Shown piece by piece: positions 8,549-17,418 of a DNA stretch of 64,000 nt (position 1 is the stretch's first letter; each line of letters opens with the position of its first letter). The stretch comes from Sinomicrobium pectinilyticum (GTDB lineage Bacteria > Bacteroidota > Bacteroidia > Flavobacteriales > Flavobacteriaceae), in contig NZ_RJTM01000108.1 in the NCBI RefSeq assembly GCF_003725735.1, positions 40,694-104,693 on the forward strand, read 5' to 3'. The notes below the pieces were generated by a model that worked only from the letters and a program-made list of their open reading frames with translations, made no database searches and was not told the DNA's origin. The translations under genes were made by a program, and so were the position numbers.

Positions 8549-10840
8549 ATGAAAAAAAAATGTACTTCCTACGCATTGCTCGGAATGTTATGCGCCCTGG
8601 CCTCCTGTGGCAGGGTTGAGAAAAAGGAAAAAAGTGAACCGGAAGAGAAAAATCCTGTACTGACACAATATGCTGATCCCTTTATCGGGACCGGCGACCA
8701 CGGACATACATATCCCGGGGCTACGGTCCCTTACGGGATGATCCAGCTCAGTCCCGATAACGGTATTGCCGGATGGGACTGGTGTTCCGGATACCATTAT
8801 ACCGATTCCGTTGCCGTAGGGTTCGGTCACCTGCATCTAAGCGGTACGGGGATCGGAGACCTGGCCGACCTGCTTTTTATGCCCGTAAATAAGGAGGTAG
8901 ACCTGTCTGTTCCTGTTTCTTCAAGAGAAGATTACCCGTATAAATCAAAATATTCGCACGAAAATGAAACGGCAACTCCCGGTTATTACCAGGTATATCT
9001 GGAAGATCATGAGGTGAATGCCGAACTTACCACATCAAAGCGGACCGGTTTCCATCGTTATACTTTTAAAGAGAATGATCCGCAATCCGTGGTGATCGAT
9101 CTCGGGTTTGCCATCAACTGGGACAAGGCGCTGGATACCAGGATAACCGTAGAAGACGAAACAACCATAAGCGGTTACAGGCACAGTACCGGCTGGGCGA
9201 AGAACCAGAAACTGTTTTTTGTTGCTAAATTTTCCAAACCGTTAACAGCACATAACCTTTATGCCGATGCCAAAGAAGCGGAAGGGGCGGAAGAGGTCAC
9301 CGGCGCCAAAACATCGGCGCAGTTGTTTTTCGATGAAAAGAGCGGAAAAACCCTGGAAGTAAAGCTCAGTCTTTCTTCCGTGAGCATAGACAACGCCAGG
9401 GAAAACATGAAAGAGCGCAAAGGGTTTGACTTCAATGCCGTAAGGGAAGATGCAGAACAGGCATGGAACAGTACCCTCGACAAAATAGAAGTGGAGACAC
9501 CGGTAGATTCATTGAAAACCATTTTTTATACCGCGCTGTACCATACCCGCCTGGCTCCCGTTACTTTCAGTGATGCCAATGGTCAGTTCCGCCTGCAGAA
9601 CGACAGTATCGTTACCGCCGGGGATTATACGGCATATTCTACGCTTTCCCTCTGGGATACATTCCGTGCTGCACAACCGTTAATGACGCTGCTGGATACG
9701 GATAAAGTCTCGGATATTATCAACTCCATGCTGGTCTACTACGCAGAAAACAAGACCCTCCCCGTATGGACATTGTACGGTAATGAAACCTATACCATGA
9801 CCGGCAATCATGCCATTCCGGTAATTACCGAAGCTATTATGAAAGGGATCAAGGGCTTTGATATCAATGAAGCCTATGAGGCCATGAAAGTAACGATGAT
9901 GAAGGATGAGGAAAGCCGTGGTGTGAAATTTTATAAGGAATATGGCTATGTGCCCTATAATCTCCTGGATGAGTCCGTAACCATAACACTGGAGTTTGCC
10001 TATGACGATTGGTGTATTGCACAGGTGGCGAAAAAACTCGGGAAAGAGGAAGACTACAAGTATTTTTCGGACAGGGCGAATGCCTTTAAGCACCTCTATG
10101 ATCCGGAAAGCGGGTTTATGCGGGGAAAATCGGATAAGGGACAATGGCACGAACCATTCGACCCCAAACTCTCCATTCACAGAAAAGGGACCGACTATAC
10201 CGAAGGAAATGCATGGCAGCACAGCTGGTTTGTCCTTCATGATGTAGATGGGCTGATAACATTGCACGGAGGAAAAGAACCCTTTACCGATATGCTGGAA
10301 CAATTGTTTACGGAAAGTTCCGAAATTACGGGAGGAGATGCTTCCCCTGACATTTCGGGGCTGATAGGCCAGTATGCTCATGGTAACGAACCGAGCCATC
10401 ATATCGCCTACATGTTCAATTTTGCGGGAGAGCCGTGGCGTACACAATATTGGGTGAGGGAGATATTAAATACCCAGTACGATACCACCCCGGCGGGGCT
10501 TAGCGGAAATGAAGATTGTGGCCAGATGTCTGCCTGGTACGTATTCAGTGCCATGGGGATTTACCCGTACAACCCTTCTTCGGGTACCTACCAGATAGGC
10601 AGCCCGATTTTTGAAAAGTCGGTGATCAAAGTATCGGAAGAGGAATTGTTTACCATTAAAGCAAATAACGTATCAGATAAGAACATATACATACAGTCTG
10701 CTACGTTGAACGGAGAAGAATTCAACCGGACCTACATCACCCATGACGAAATAACCGCCGGAGGCGAACTGGAATTCGAAATGGGGCCTGAACCGAATAA
10801 GAACTGGGGTGTTCGAGCCGAAAAACAGGTGAATGAATAG
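8549..10840 (+). CDS. GH92 family alpha-mannosidase, lipoprotein
   Basis: GH92 enzymes are calcium-dependent exo-alpha-mannosidases. From the ATG at 8549 the 763-residue protein has a lipoprotein signal (LLGMLCALASCG, Cys of the lipobox before GRVEKKEKSEPEEK), so it is membrane anchored and perhaps surface exposed because acidic residues follow the Cys. The N-terminal beta-sandwich starts TQYADPFIGTGDHGHTYPGA; the (alpha/alpha)6 domain carries the family signatures YGNETYTMTGNHAIPVI, GNEPSHHIAYMFNFAGEPW and GNEDCGQMSAWYVFSAMGIY. An upstream TTG would add five residues before the natural signal peptide and is rejected. Its stop overlaps the start of the symporter gene by eight bases, so they are translationally coupled. 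The linkage cleaved (1,2; 1,3; 1,6 or 1,4) cannot be read from sequence. Confidence 0.95.
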   Translation: MKKKCTSYALLGMLCALASCGRVEKKEKSEPEEKNPVLTQYADPFIGTGDHGHTYPGATVPYGMIQLSPDNGIAGWDWCSGYHYTDSVAVGFGHLHLSGTGIGDLADLLFMPVNKEVDLSVPVSSREDYPYKSKYSHENETATPGYYQVYLEDHEVNAELTTSKRTGFHRYTFKENDPQSVVIDLGFAINWDKALDTRITVEDETTISGYRHSTGWAKNQKLFFVAKFSKPLTAHNLYADAKEAEGAEEVTGAKTSAQLFFDEKSGKTLEVKLSLSSVSIDNARENMKERKGFDFNAVREDAEQAWNSTLDKIEVETPVDSLKTIFYTALYHTRLAPVTFSDANGQFRLQNDSIVTAGDYTAYSTLSLWDTFRAAQPLMTLLDTDKVSDIINSMLVYYAENKTLPVWTLYGNETYTMTGNHAIPVITEAIMKGIKGFDINEAYEAMKVTMMKDEESRGVKFYKEYGYVPYNLLDESVTITLEFAYDDWCIAQVAKKLGKEEDYKYFSDRANAFKHLYDPESGFMRGKSDKGQWHEPFDPKLSIHRKGTDYTEGNAWQHSWFVLHDVDGLITLHGGKEPFTDMLEQLFTESSEITGGDASPDISGLIGQYAHGNEPSHHIAYMFNFAGEPWRTQYWVREILNTQYDTTPAGLSGNEDCGQMSAWYVFSAMGIYPYNPSSGTYQIGSPIFEKSVIKVSEEELFTIKANNVSDKNIYIQSATLNGEEFNRTYITHDEITAGGELEFEMGPEPNKNWGVRAEKQVNE

Positions 10841-12710
10841 TATTGATGTTCTTATTATTGCCCTGTATATCATCTTAACCCTCTCTATCGGGGTCTGGGT
10901 ATCCAGAAAAGCCTCCAGGGGACTGGACGGTTATTTTCTCGGGGGCAACAGTATTAAGTGGTATTACCTGGGACTGAGCAACGGTTCCGGAATGTTCGAC
11001 GTTTCCGGGACGGCCTGGATGGTAGGTATATTGTTCCTCTACGGTGTAAAGAGTTTTATGTTCATGTGGATGTGGCCTATATGGAACCAGATATTTGTCA
11101 TGGTATTCCTCGCCGCATGGATACGAAGGTCGAATATTATGACCGGCTCCGAATGGATACTCACCCGTTTCGGGGACGACCGCGCCGGAAGGGCTTCGCA
11201 CCTCATCGTAGCTGTTTTTGCCGTAGTGGCTGCCGTAGGTTTTATCGCCTATTTTTTTGAAGGGGTAGGCAAGTTTATGACCATCATACTGCCCTGGGAC
11301 TTGTCCTGGACTGCAGGAAGTACACTTTTGCTGACTTCGGAACAGACCTATGCACTTCTTATTATATTACTGACTACCATTTATACCATAAAAGGAGGAA
11401 TGTATTCTGTAGTGGCAACGGAAGTATTGCAGTACCTCATTATGGTACTTGCGGGAATATTGATTGCGGTGTATGCCTTCATTACCGTCAGTGATGCGGA
11501 AATATCAGCCCTGATCCCTGCCGAATGGAAAAATATCTTTTTCGGCAATGAACTGGAAGGTTTCTGGGATGGTAAATTCGCTACGTTTAATGAACTTATC
11601 GATACCCAGGGCTATAAGATGTTCGGGGCATTTATAGGGATGACCCTGCTGAAAGGTTTCTTTGCCAGTGTAGCAGGGCCGACCCCGAGCTATGATATGC
11701 AGCGTATATTATCTACAAGAACGGTAAAAGATGCCGCATATATGAGCGGGTTTACCAACCTGGTGTTGTTCATACCGCGCTATCTGCTCATTGCCGGCAT
11801 TGTAGTAATAGGACTGGTATACCTGGCGCCATCTATGGCAGCGACCGGCTCGGTAACGTCCAATGACCTGGAAATGGTGTTGCCCAGGGTTATCAATAAT
11901 CACGTTCCCGTAGGGATCAAAGGATTGCTTCTCGCCGGGCTCCTTGCGGCTTTTATGTCTACATTCTCAGCTTTTGTGAACTCCGGCCCGGCTTATATCG
12001 TAAATGATATCTACAAGAAATATTTCAAACCCAGAGCTTCTGACAAACATTACATAAAGGCCAGCCACATCGCATCTTTCTTTGTAGTAACATTGGGAGT
12101 GATCATGGGCTTTTTTGCCGAATCCATCAATTCCATAACTTTGTGGATCACCAGTGCGCTTTATGGCGGATATGTAGCGGCAAATTTTTTGAAATGGGTG
12201 TGGTGGCGCTTTAACGGATGGGGATATTTCTGGGGCATGCTCGCCGGGCTGATCGTTGCTACCTTACAGTTTTTGCTCGATCACAACAAGCACAATTTTA
12301 CAGAAGGATCATTTCCGTATGAAATAGCAAATGCCCCGGCAATTTACCTGTTCCCGGTGATATTTAGCTTCTCCATACTAGGATGTCTCCTGGGGACGCT
12401 TTTGACCCCGGCAACCAATGATGAGGTATTGAAGAAATTTTATGCCAATGTAAGGCCGTGGGGCTGGTGGAAACCCGTATACCGGCAGTTGAAGGAAGGA
12501 GGAAGTCCCGTGGAGGAAAACAAAGGGTTCGGTATGGATATGCTGAATTGTACCATAGGTATCGTATGGCAGTCCAGTATGATCCTCTTGCCCGTATTTT
12601 TCATGGTCCGGGACTACCCCCGGGCCCTGTTATGGTTCACCGTATTTGCCGTAACTTCGGCAATACTCAAATTTACCTGGCTCGATAAAGTAAGGAAATA
12701 CAAAGATTAA
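10833..12710 (+). CDS. Sodium:solute symporter (SSS family)
   Basis: The 625-residue membrane protein has about 14 hydrophobic helices and the SSS family features IDVLIIALYIILTLSIGVW at the N-terminus, DGYFLGGNSIKWYYLGLSN, and an AGPTPSYDMQRILSTRTVKD segment corresponding to the conserved region after helix 6. It should use the sodium gradient to bring a sugar or related solute across the inner membrane. It overlaps the upstream GH92 gene by eight bases and precedes the cytoplasmic GH130 gene, so the likely cargo is a product of mannosidase action, such as mannose or a Man-GlcNAc core oligosaccharide. This is inference; members carry sugars, proline, sialic acid and others. Confidence 0.9.
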   Translation: MNSIDVLIIALYIILTLSIGVWVSRKASRGLDGYFLGGNSIKWYYLGLSNGSGMFDVSGTAWMVGILFLYGVKSFMFMWMWPIWNQIFVMVFLAAWIRRSNIMTGSEWILTRFGDDRAGRASHLIVAVFAVVAAVGFIAYFFEGVGKFMTIILPWDLSWTAGSTLLLTSEQTYALLIILLTTIYTIKGGMYSVVATEVLQYLIMVLAGILIAVYAFITVSDAEISALIPAEWKNIFFGNELEGFWDGKFATFNELIDTQGYKMFGAFIGMTLLKGFFASVAGPTPSYDMQRILSTRTVKDAAYMSGFTNLVLFIPRYLLIAGIVVIGLVYLAPSMAATGSVTSNDLEMVLPRVINNHVPVGIKGLLLAGLLAAFMSTFSAFVNSGPAYIVNDIYKKYFKPRASDKHYIKASHIASFFVVTLGVIMGFFAESINSITLWITSALYGGYVAANFLKWVWWRFNGWGYFWGMLAGLIVATLQFLLDHNKHNFTEGSFPYEIANAPAIYLFPVIFSFSILGCLLGTLLTPATNDEVLKKFYANVRPWGWWKPVYRQLKEGGSPVEENKGFGMDMLNCTIGIVWQSSMILLPVFFMVRDYPRALLWFTVFAVTSAILKFTWLDKVRKYKD

Positions 12711-12752
12711 AAAGTTTAGTACATGACAAAGTTTGTTCTATGCGGATTTATC

Positions 12753-12806
12753 GGTAAATCAGTTTGACCCAGACGCTAAAGGAGGCCCGATTCTTCTTGA
12801 TTTACC
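12753..12806 (+). repeat. Inverted repeat between symporter and GH130 genes
   Basis: GGTAAATCA (12753-12761) and TGATTTACC (12798-12806) are perfect 9-base arms about 36 bases apart. No T-run follows. It may form an mRNA hairpin that separates expression of the two genes. The rest of the 207-base gap ends in a loose CTAA-rich run of no clear meaning. Confidence 0.4.
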
Positions 12807-12917
12807 ATTTAGGATGGGGTGAAAAATTGAGGAAAATCCACCTGAATCGAATGTTGTTATGTAGCACATTATAAAAATCTGAATATCTAAAGTCTAAACG
12901 TCTAATATCTAACCTCT

Positions 12918-13883
12918 ATGAATACTATACCCTGGCAGGACCGACCGGAAAATTGTAAAGACGTCATGTGGCGTTACAGCGCAAATCCAATTATAGACAG
13001 GTATGCCATTCCCTCGTCCAACAGTATTTTCAACAGTGCCGTAGTTCCTTTTGAAGATGGATTTGCAGGTGTTTTCCGTTGCGATAACAAGGCGGTACAG
13101 ATGAATATTTTTGCCGGATTCAGTAAAGATGGCATAAACTGGGACATCGAACACGAACCCATATCATTTATGGCGGGCAATACCCAAATGATCGATTCCG
13201 ATTACAAATACGATCCGAGGGTGACGTTTATCGAAGACCGTTACTGGATCACCTGGTGTAATGGCTATCACGGTCCGACTATCGGTATCGGCTATACTTT
13301 CGATTTTAAAGAATTTTACCAGTGTGAGAACGCTTTCCTGCCTTTTAACCGTAACGGCGTGTTATTTCCGGAGAAGATCAACGGTAAATATGCCATGCTG
13401 AGCAGACCGAGCGATAACGGCCATACGCCATTCGGGGATATTTATATCAGCTATAGTCCCGATATGAAATACTGGGGAGAGCATCGCTGCGTTATGAAGG
13501 TAACCCCTTTTGTGGACAGTGCATGGCAATGTACCAAAATAGGAGCCGGACCTATCCCGATCCTTACCGATGAAGGTTGGTTGCTGTTCTATCACGGGGT
13601 TATTAATACCTGTAATGGTTTCCGCTATTCCGTAGGCGCCGCCCTGCTGGATAAGAACGAGCCGGACAAGGTAAAATACAGAACACAACCCTATCTCCTG
13701 GGGCCGGCCGAGACCTATGAAATGGTAGGCGATGTCCCTAATGTAGTATTCCCGTGTGCAGCATTACATTCGCACGAAGAAGACAAGCTGGCCCTGTATT
13801 ACGGCGCAGCTGACACCGTAACGGCAATGGCATTCGGAAGGATAAGCGAAATTGTCCGTTTTATAAAGGAAAATAGCCTGTAA
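12918..13883 (+). CDS. GH130 family phosphorylase (probable beta-1,4-mannosyl-GlcNAc phosphorylase)
   Basis: The 321-residue protein is a five-bladed propeller of family GH130. It has no signal peptide and should be cytoplasmic. The family catalytic Asp is D99 in [20 protein letters not shown], and [20 protein letters not shown] and [18 protein letters not shown] are other conserved blade segments. Length and motifs resemble the N-glycan subgroup (BT1033 of Bacteroides thetaiotaomicron and UhgbMP), which phosphorolyse Man-beta-1,4-GlcNAc, and for UhgbMP also Man-GlcNAc-GlcNAc, to mannose-1-phosphate. The neighbours (GH92, glycosylasparaginase, GH20) support this over mannan or mannosyl-glucose subgroups. 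The subgroup assignment is by resemblance and context, not alignment. Confidence 0.88.
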   Translation: MNTIPWQDRPENCKDVMWRYSANPIIDRYAIPSSNSIFNSAVVPFEDGFAGVFRCDNKAVQMNIFAGFSKDGINWDIEHEPISFMAGNTQMIDSDYKYDPRVTFIEDRYWITWCNGYHGPTIGIGYTFDFKEFYQCENAFLPFNRNGVLFPEKINGKYAMLSRPSDNGHTPFGDIYISYSPDMKYWGEHRCVMKVTPFVDSAWQCTKIGAGPIPILTDEGWLLFYHGVINTCNGFRYSVGAALLDKNEPDKVKYRTQPYLLGPAETYEMVGDVPNVVFPCAALHSHEEDKLALYYGAADTVTAMAFGRISEIVRFIKENSL

Positions 13884-13950
13884 CCCGGCCCAAACGAAAA
13901 CCAATGGCAAAAATACACCAGACCATCCCCGCAAAATCCTGCTCCCGTAC

Positions 13951-13970
13951 AGACACACGGCCGTGTGTCT
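13951..13970. repeat. 20-base perfect palindrome with CACGGCCGTG core
   Basis: The sequence AGACACACGGCCGTGTGTCT is its own reverse complement. It lies between the GH130 stop and the ATG of the CBM9-like gene. A second palindrome with the same CACGGCCGTG core and the same following CTCCA is at 35553-35570. It resembles short REP-like palindromes scattered in flavobacterial genomes. Confidence 0.75.
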
Positions 13971-13996
13971 CCATCTGCTGTCACGATCTGAGAAAA

Positions 13997-15070
13997 ATGA
14001 TCGCCTCGCTGGCAATCACATTTTTTTTATGCCTGAATACATTTGCCCAGGAAGAAATCACACCGCCCAGGAAATATGTAGCTCATAAAACGTCCGAAAC
14101 CATTACGGTAGACGGAAAGGGAGAAGAAGATTCCTGGAAAAAAACAGCATGGAGTGAGGATTTTATAGATATCGAAGGAGATAAAACCCCTGCCTATAAA
14201 ACCAACGTCAAGATGCTGTGGGATGAAGAATACCTGTATTTTTATGCCGAAATGGAAGAACCCCATGTATGGGCAACCCTGAAACAGCGCGATACCGTAA
14301 TTTTTTATAATAACGATTTCGAGATCTTTATAGACCCGGACGGGGATACACACAACTATATGGAATTTGAGATGAACGCCCTGAATACCATATGGGATCT
14401 ATATCTTGTAAAACCGTACAGGGAAAGTGCCCCGGTCATAGACAGCTGGGATATACAGGGTATAAAGACTGCCGTTCATATTGACGGGACGCTAAATGAC
14501 CCGAATGATACCGACAAGGGCTGGAGTGTAGAAATAGCCATGCCCTGGCAAGTGCTAGTTGAGGCGCACGGCAGTGCGTCTCCAAATACTCCCGAAAACG
14601 AATTCTGGCGGATAAATTTTTCCAGGGTCAACTGGGATTTTGACCTGGTAAATGATAAATATCAACGGAAAAAAGACGAAAACGGAAAATACCTGCCGGA
14701 ATACAATTGGGTTTGGTCACCCCAATGGGTGATAAACATGCACGAACCGGAATGGTGGGGCTATGTCTATTTTTCCGGTAAAAAACCGGGAGAGACCGAA
14801 GAGTTCCGCATTCCTGAAGATGAAAAGATAAAGTGGAAACTCTATGCCCTGTACCGTAAACAGAAACAGTATTTTCAGGAAAAAGGTACATGGATAACTT
14901 CCATACGGCAATTGGTAGATAAGCCCGTTGTCGTTGACGGAAAACCGGTAAAAACAGCCCTCGAAGTGCATAGCGAAGGCTGGAATATAACGGCGGTAAG
15001 CCCTTTTACCGGTAACCTTCTTGTTATGAAGGAAGATGGAAAATTCACCAGTAAAACGACTAACAAATAA
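13997..15070 (+). CDS. CBM9-like carbohydrate-binding protein
   Basis: From the ATG at 13997 the product is 357 residues, with a signal peptide (MIASLAITFFLCLNTFAQ). The mature N-terminal half is a family 9-like carbohydrate-binding (DOMON-type) beta-sandwich: SETITVDGKGEEDSWKKTAW, VKMLWDEEYLYFYAEMEEP, and YNNDFEIFIDPDGDTHNYME. The C-terminal part (about residues 220-357) carries FWRINFSRVNWDF and WSPQWVINMHEPEWWGYVYF, conserved in the Bacteroidota version of this family. No catalytic domain is evident; the role is probably glycan capture in the periplasm or at the surface. The ORF opens at 13904, but that extension reads through a palindrome and lacks a signal peptide, so the internal ATG is preferred. 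It ends four bases before the next gene. Confidence 0.82.
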   Translation: MIASLAITFFLCLNTFAQEEITPPRKYVAHKTSETITVDGKGEEDSWKKTAWSEDFIDIEGDKTPAYKTNVKMLWDEEYLYFYAEMEEPHVWATLKQRDTVIFYNNDFEIFIDPDGDTHNYMEFEMNALNTIWDLYLVKPYRESAPVIDSWDIQGIKTAVHIDGTLNDPNDTDKGWSVEIAMPWQVLVEAHGSASPNTPENEFWRINFSRVNWDFDLVNDKYQRKKDENGKYLPEYNWVWSPQWVINMHEPEWWGYVYFSGKKPGETEEFRIPEDEKIKWKLYALYRKQKQYFQEKGTWITSIRQLVDKPVVVDGKPVKTALEVHSEGWNITAVSPFTGNLLVMKEDGKFTSKTTNK

Positions 15071-15074
15071 TCTT

Positions 15075-16193
15075 ATGAAAATCTTAAAACTCACTGTGTT
15101 TTATGCCCTCATATGCCTTGTTTCCTGTGGAAAACAGGAAAAAGCTACAGGGGAAAAAGAAGAAAAAGACATCTCCGGCAACACTGCCGAAAAAGCCTTT
15201 AAATACTGGACATGGATCACTGCCGATGCTAAAAGGACAGACGATTCGTACCGGGAAGAATTTGCCAAGTACAAGAATAATGGCCTGGATGCAGTACTCA
15301 TTAATACCAATACCGATCCCGAACTGTTGGGAAGATTAACTCCCCTTGCCGATGAAGCCGGCCTGGAAGTACATGCCTGGATTATGGCCATGAACCGCCC
15401 AGGCGACTCCGTGGCCCTGCAACATCCGGATTGGTATGCCGTGAGCCGTGAAGGAAAATCCTGTTTCGATCACAGGCCTTATGTAGATTATTACCAGTGG
15501 CTCTGTCCTACGAGAGAAGAGTCCCGGAATCACGTACTGGGCCTGGTGGAAGGCCTGGCCAAAGTAAAAGGAGTGGCCAGTGTACATCTCGATTATATCC
15601 GTTTTCCCGATATTTTTCTTCCTATCGGGTTACTGCCGAAATATGACCTCGAGCAAAAAGAAGAACTTCCGGAATTTGATTTCTGCTATTGCGATGTCTG
15701 TGTGGCCGAATTTGAAAAAATACATCATAAGAACCCGAGGGAATTCAAAGACCCTGCCCTGGATATGGAGTGGAAGCAATTCCGCCTGAACAAAATAAGG
15801 GCAGTAGTAAACGATGCTTATGAAATAGCTCATGAAAACGACAAAATACTCACAGCGGCTGTATTCCCTTATCCGGAAATGGCAGACCATATGGTACGCC
15901 AGCGTTGGGATAAATGGAATATTGATGTAGTGCTGCCCATGATCTATCACAATTTCTATAATGAAGAGACCGACTGGATAGGTTTTGCAACAAAACAGGG
16001 GGTACAGGACCTGAAAGACAAAAAAACTGAACTCCACACCGGAGTCTATGTTCCCGAAATGTCTCCTGGAGAAATAAAAGAAGCCGTAAAACTCGCAAAA
16101 GAGAACGGGGCTAAAGGCGTCTCATTCTTTGACGGCCCCGCGCTTACCGATGGTATGCTGAAAGCGATCAAAGAAACCAAAGAAGGGCGATAG
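15075..16193 (+). CDS. TIM-barrel glycoside hydrolase-like lipoprotein of unknown specificity
   Basis: From the ATG at 15075 the protein has 372 residues. It begins with a lipoprotein signal (KILKLTVFYALICLVSCGK, Cys18). The body alternates beta strands and helices as in a TIM barrel: YWTWITADAKRTDDSYREEF, GLDAVLINTNTDPELL, VHAWIMAMNRPG, VASVHLDYIRFPDIF (Asp173), ILTAAVFPYPEMADHM, VVLPMIYHNFY, and GVSFFDGPAL. The LDYIRFP element and W-I-x-x-x-N/R strands resemble the GHL10 (DUF187) and DUF4015 groups of putative glycoside hydrolases. It has a pair of Cys near 205-210 (FCYCDVC). Its place inside the glycan operon, four bases after the CBM9-like gene, suggests that the two work as a pair. The substrate is unknown; a true catalytic function is likely but unproven. 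Confidence 0.7.
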   Translation: MKILKLTVFYALICLVSCGKQEKATGEKEEKDISGNTAEKAFKYWTWITADAKRTDDSYREEFAKYKNNGLDAVLINTNTDPELLGRLTPLADEAGLEVHAWIMAMNRPGDSVALQHPDWYAVSREGKSCFDHRPYVDYYQWLCPTREESRNHVLGLVEGLAKVKGVASVHLDYIRFPDIFLPIGLLPKYDLEQKEELPEFDFCYCDVCVAEFEKIHHKNPREFKDPALDMEWKQFRLNKIRAVVNDAYEIAHENDKILTAAVFPYPEMADHMVRQRWDKWNIDVVLPMIYHNFYNEETDWIGFATKQGVQDLKDKKTELHTGVYVPEMSPGEIKEAVKLAKENGAKGVSFFDGPALTDGMLKAIKETKEGR

Positions 16194-16262
16194 TGCCGGT
16201 TTTTGAATGTATTAATAGTTGCCCGTGACATCGACGGAGAGATAACAGAAAATATACCTGCT

Positions 16263-17288
16263 ATGATAGACAGACGTAAATTTATCACAAAAACTGCCCT
16301 TGGAACGGTAGCGGTGGGAACACTCTACAGCTGCGTGGACAATGGTATAAAACCCCATGACCCCCAGAAAAAATCCGGAGTTGCTGCCGGTGACGATAAA
16401 CCGGTTAAGAAACCTGTATTGATATCTACGTGGAATCACGGGCTACCGGCCAACGAAGAAGCCTGGAAAACACTTAAAAACGGCGGGTCCGGTCTGGATG
16501 CCGTGGAAGCCGGGGTAATGACTGCCGAAGCCGATCCGAAGGTTTCCAGCGTAGGCTATGGCGGATGGCCCGACAGGGAAGGAAAAGTTACCCTGGATGC
16601 CTGTATCATGGATCACCAGAGCAATTGCGGTTCCGTAGCTTTTTTACAGGATATAAAACACCCAATATCCGTAGCGAGAAAAGTGATGGAAAAAACCCCG
16701 CATATTATGCTTGTAGGGGAAGGAGCGAAACAGTTTGCCCTGGAAGAAGGATTCAAAGAAGAAAACCTGCTTACCGAAGATGCCGAGAAAGCATACAGGG
16801 AATGGCTGGAAAAATCCGAGTACAAACCGGTTATTAACATAGAAAACCACGATACCATAAGCATGCTTGCCATAGATGAAAACGGTGACCTTTACGGAGC
16901 CTGCACTACCAGTGGGGCTGCTTGGAAGGTACACGGCAGGGTAGGGGATTCTCCCATTATCGGCGCAGGGCTGTTCCTGGACAACGAAGTGGGAAGTGCT
17001 GCCGCCACAGGGCTTGGAGAAGCTGTAATGCGGACCTCCGGAAGCGCTATGGTAGTGGAACTCATGCGCCAGGGGAAAAGTCCCATGGAGGCGTGTAAGG
17101 AAATCGTGGAACGCATCTATAAAATATACAAAAACCGTCCCGATCTGGAATATTTGCAGATAGGCTTTATCGCGCTGAATAAACAAGGCGAATACGGGGC
17201 CTATTGCCTGCGCCCCGGATTTAATTATGCTGTTTACGATGAAAAGGACGGAAACCGCCTGATAGACGGCGAATATAAGATTTCATAA
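16263..17288 (+). CDS. N4-(beta-N-acetylglucosaminyl)-L-asparaginase (glycosylasparaginase)
   Basis: This N-terminal-nucleophile hydrolase cleaves the GlcNAc-Asn bond of asparagine-linked glycans once the peptide has been removed. From the ATG at 16263 the precursor is 341 residues. The autocleavage site is seen in NIENHDTISMLAID: cleavage before Thr198 would make an alpha chain and a beta chain starting TISM. Downstream GACTTSGAAWKVHGRVGDSP and GLFLDNEVGSAAATGLGEA hold substrate-binding residues typical of the family (as in human AGA and the Elizabethkingia enzyme). The signal region IDRRKFITKTALG has twin arginines, followed by LYSC, so Tat export with possible lipidation is suggested. An upstream ATG-less extension from 16203 is rejected. 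It links this operon to N-glycans specifically. Confidence 0.94.
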   Translation: MIDRRKFITKTALGTVAVGTLYSCVDNGIKPHDPQKKSGVAAGDDKPVKKPVLISTWNHGLPANEEAWKTLKNGGSGLDAVEAGVMTAEADPKVSSVGYGGWPDREGKVTLDACIMDHQSNCGSVAFLQDIKHPISVARKVMEKTPHIMLVGEGAKQFALEEGFKEENLLTEDAEKAYREWLEKSEYKPVINIENHDTISMLAIDENGDLYGACTTSGAAWKVHGRVGDSPIIGAGLFLDNEVGSAAATGLGEAVMRTSGSAMVVELMRQGKSPMEACKEIVERIYKIYKNRPDLEYLQIGFIALNKQGEYGAYCLRPGFNYAVYDEKDGNRLIDGEYKIS

Positions 17289-17418
17289 TCCCCCTATGAT
17301 TTTCCTGTGGGGCCTTTACCGGCCCTGCGGGAATTTTTTAATAACCCGGATTTTTCACATGTTCCGTACTTCTGTGTATTTCTTCAAATCTCAATGATCC
17401 GGACCTAATTCAGGAAAA

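Noticed and set aside
12868..12917. A TCTAAAGTCTAAACGTCTAA-type run before the GH130 gene
   Set aside because: The CTAA units are irregular in spacing, and no known element matches; treated as simple-sequence drift.
17289..17418. A possible terminator between glycosylasparaginase and GH20 genes
   Set aside because: Short GC stems are present near a T-run (17329-17340), but no stem of more than four or five bases forms cleanly.
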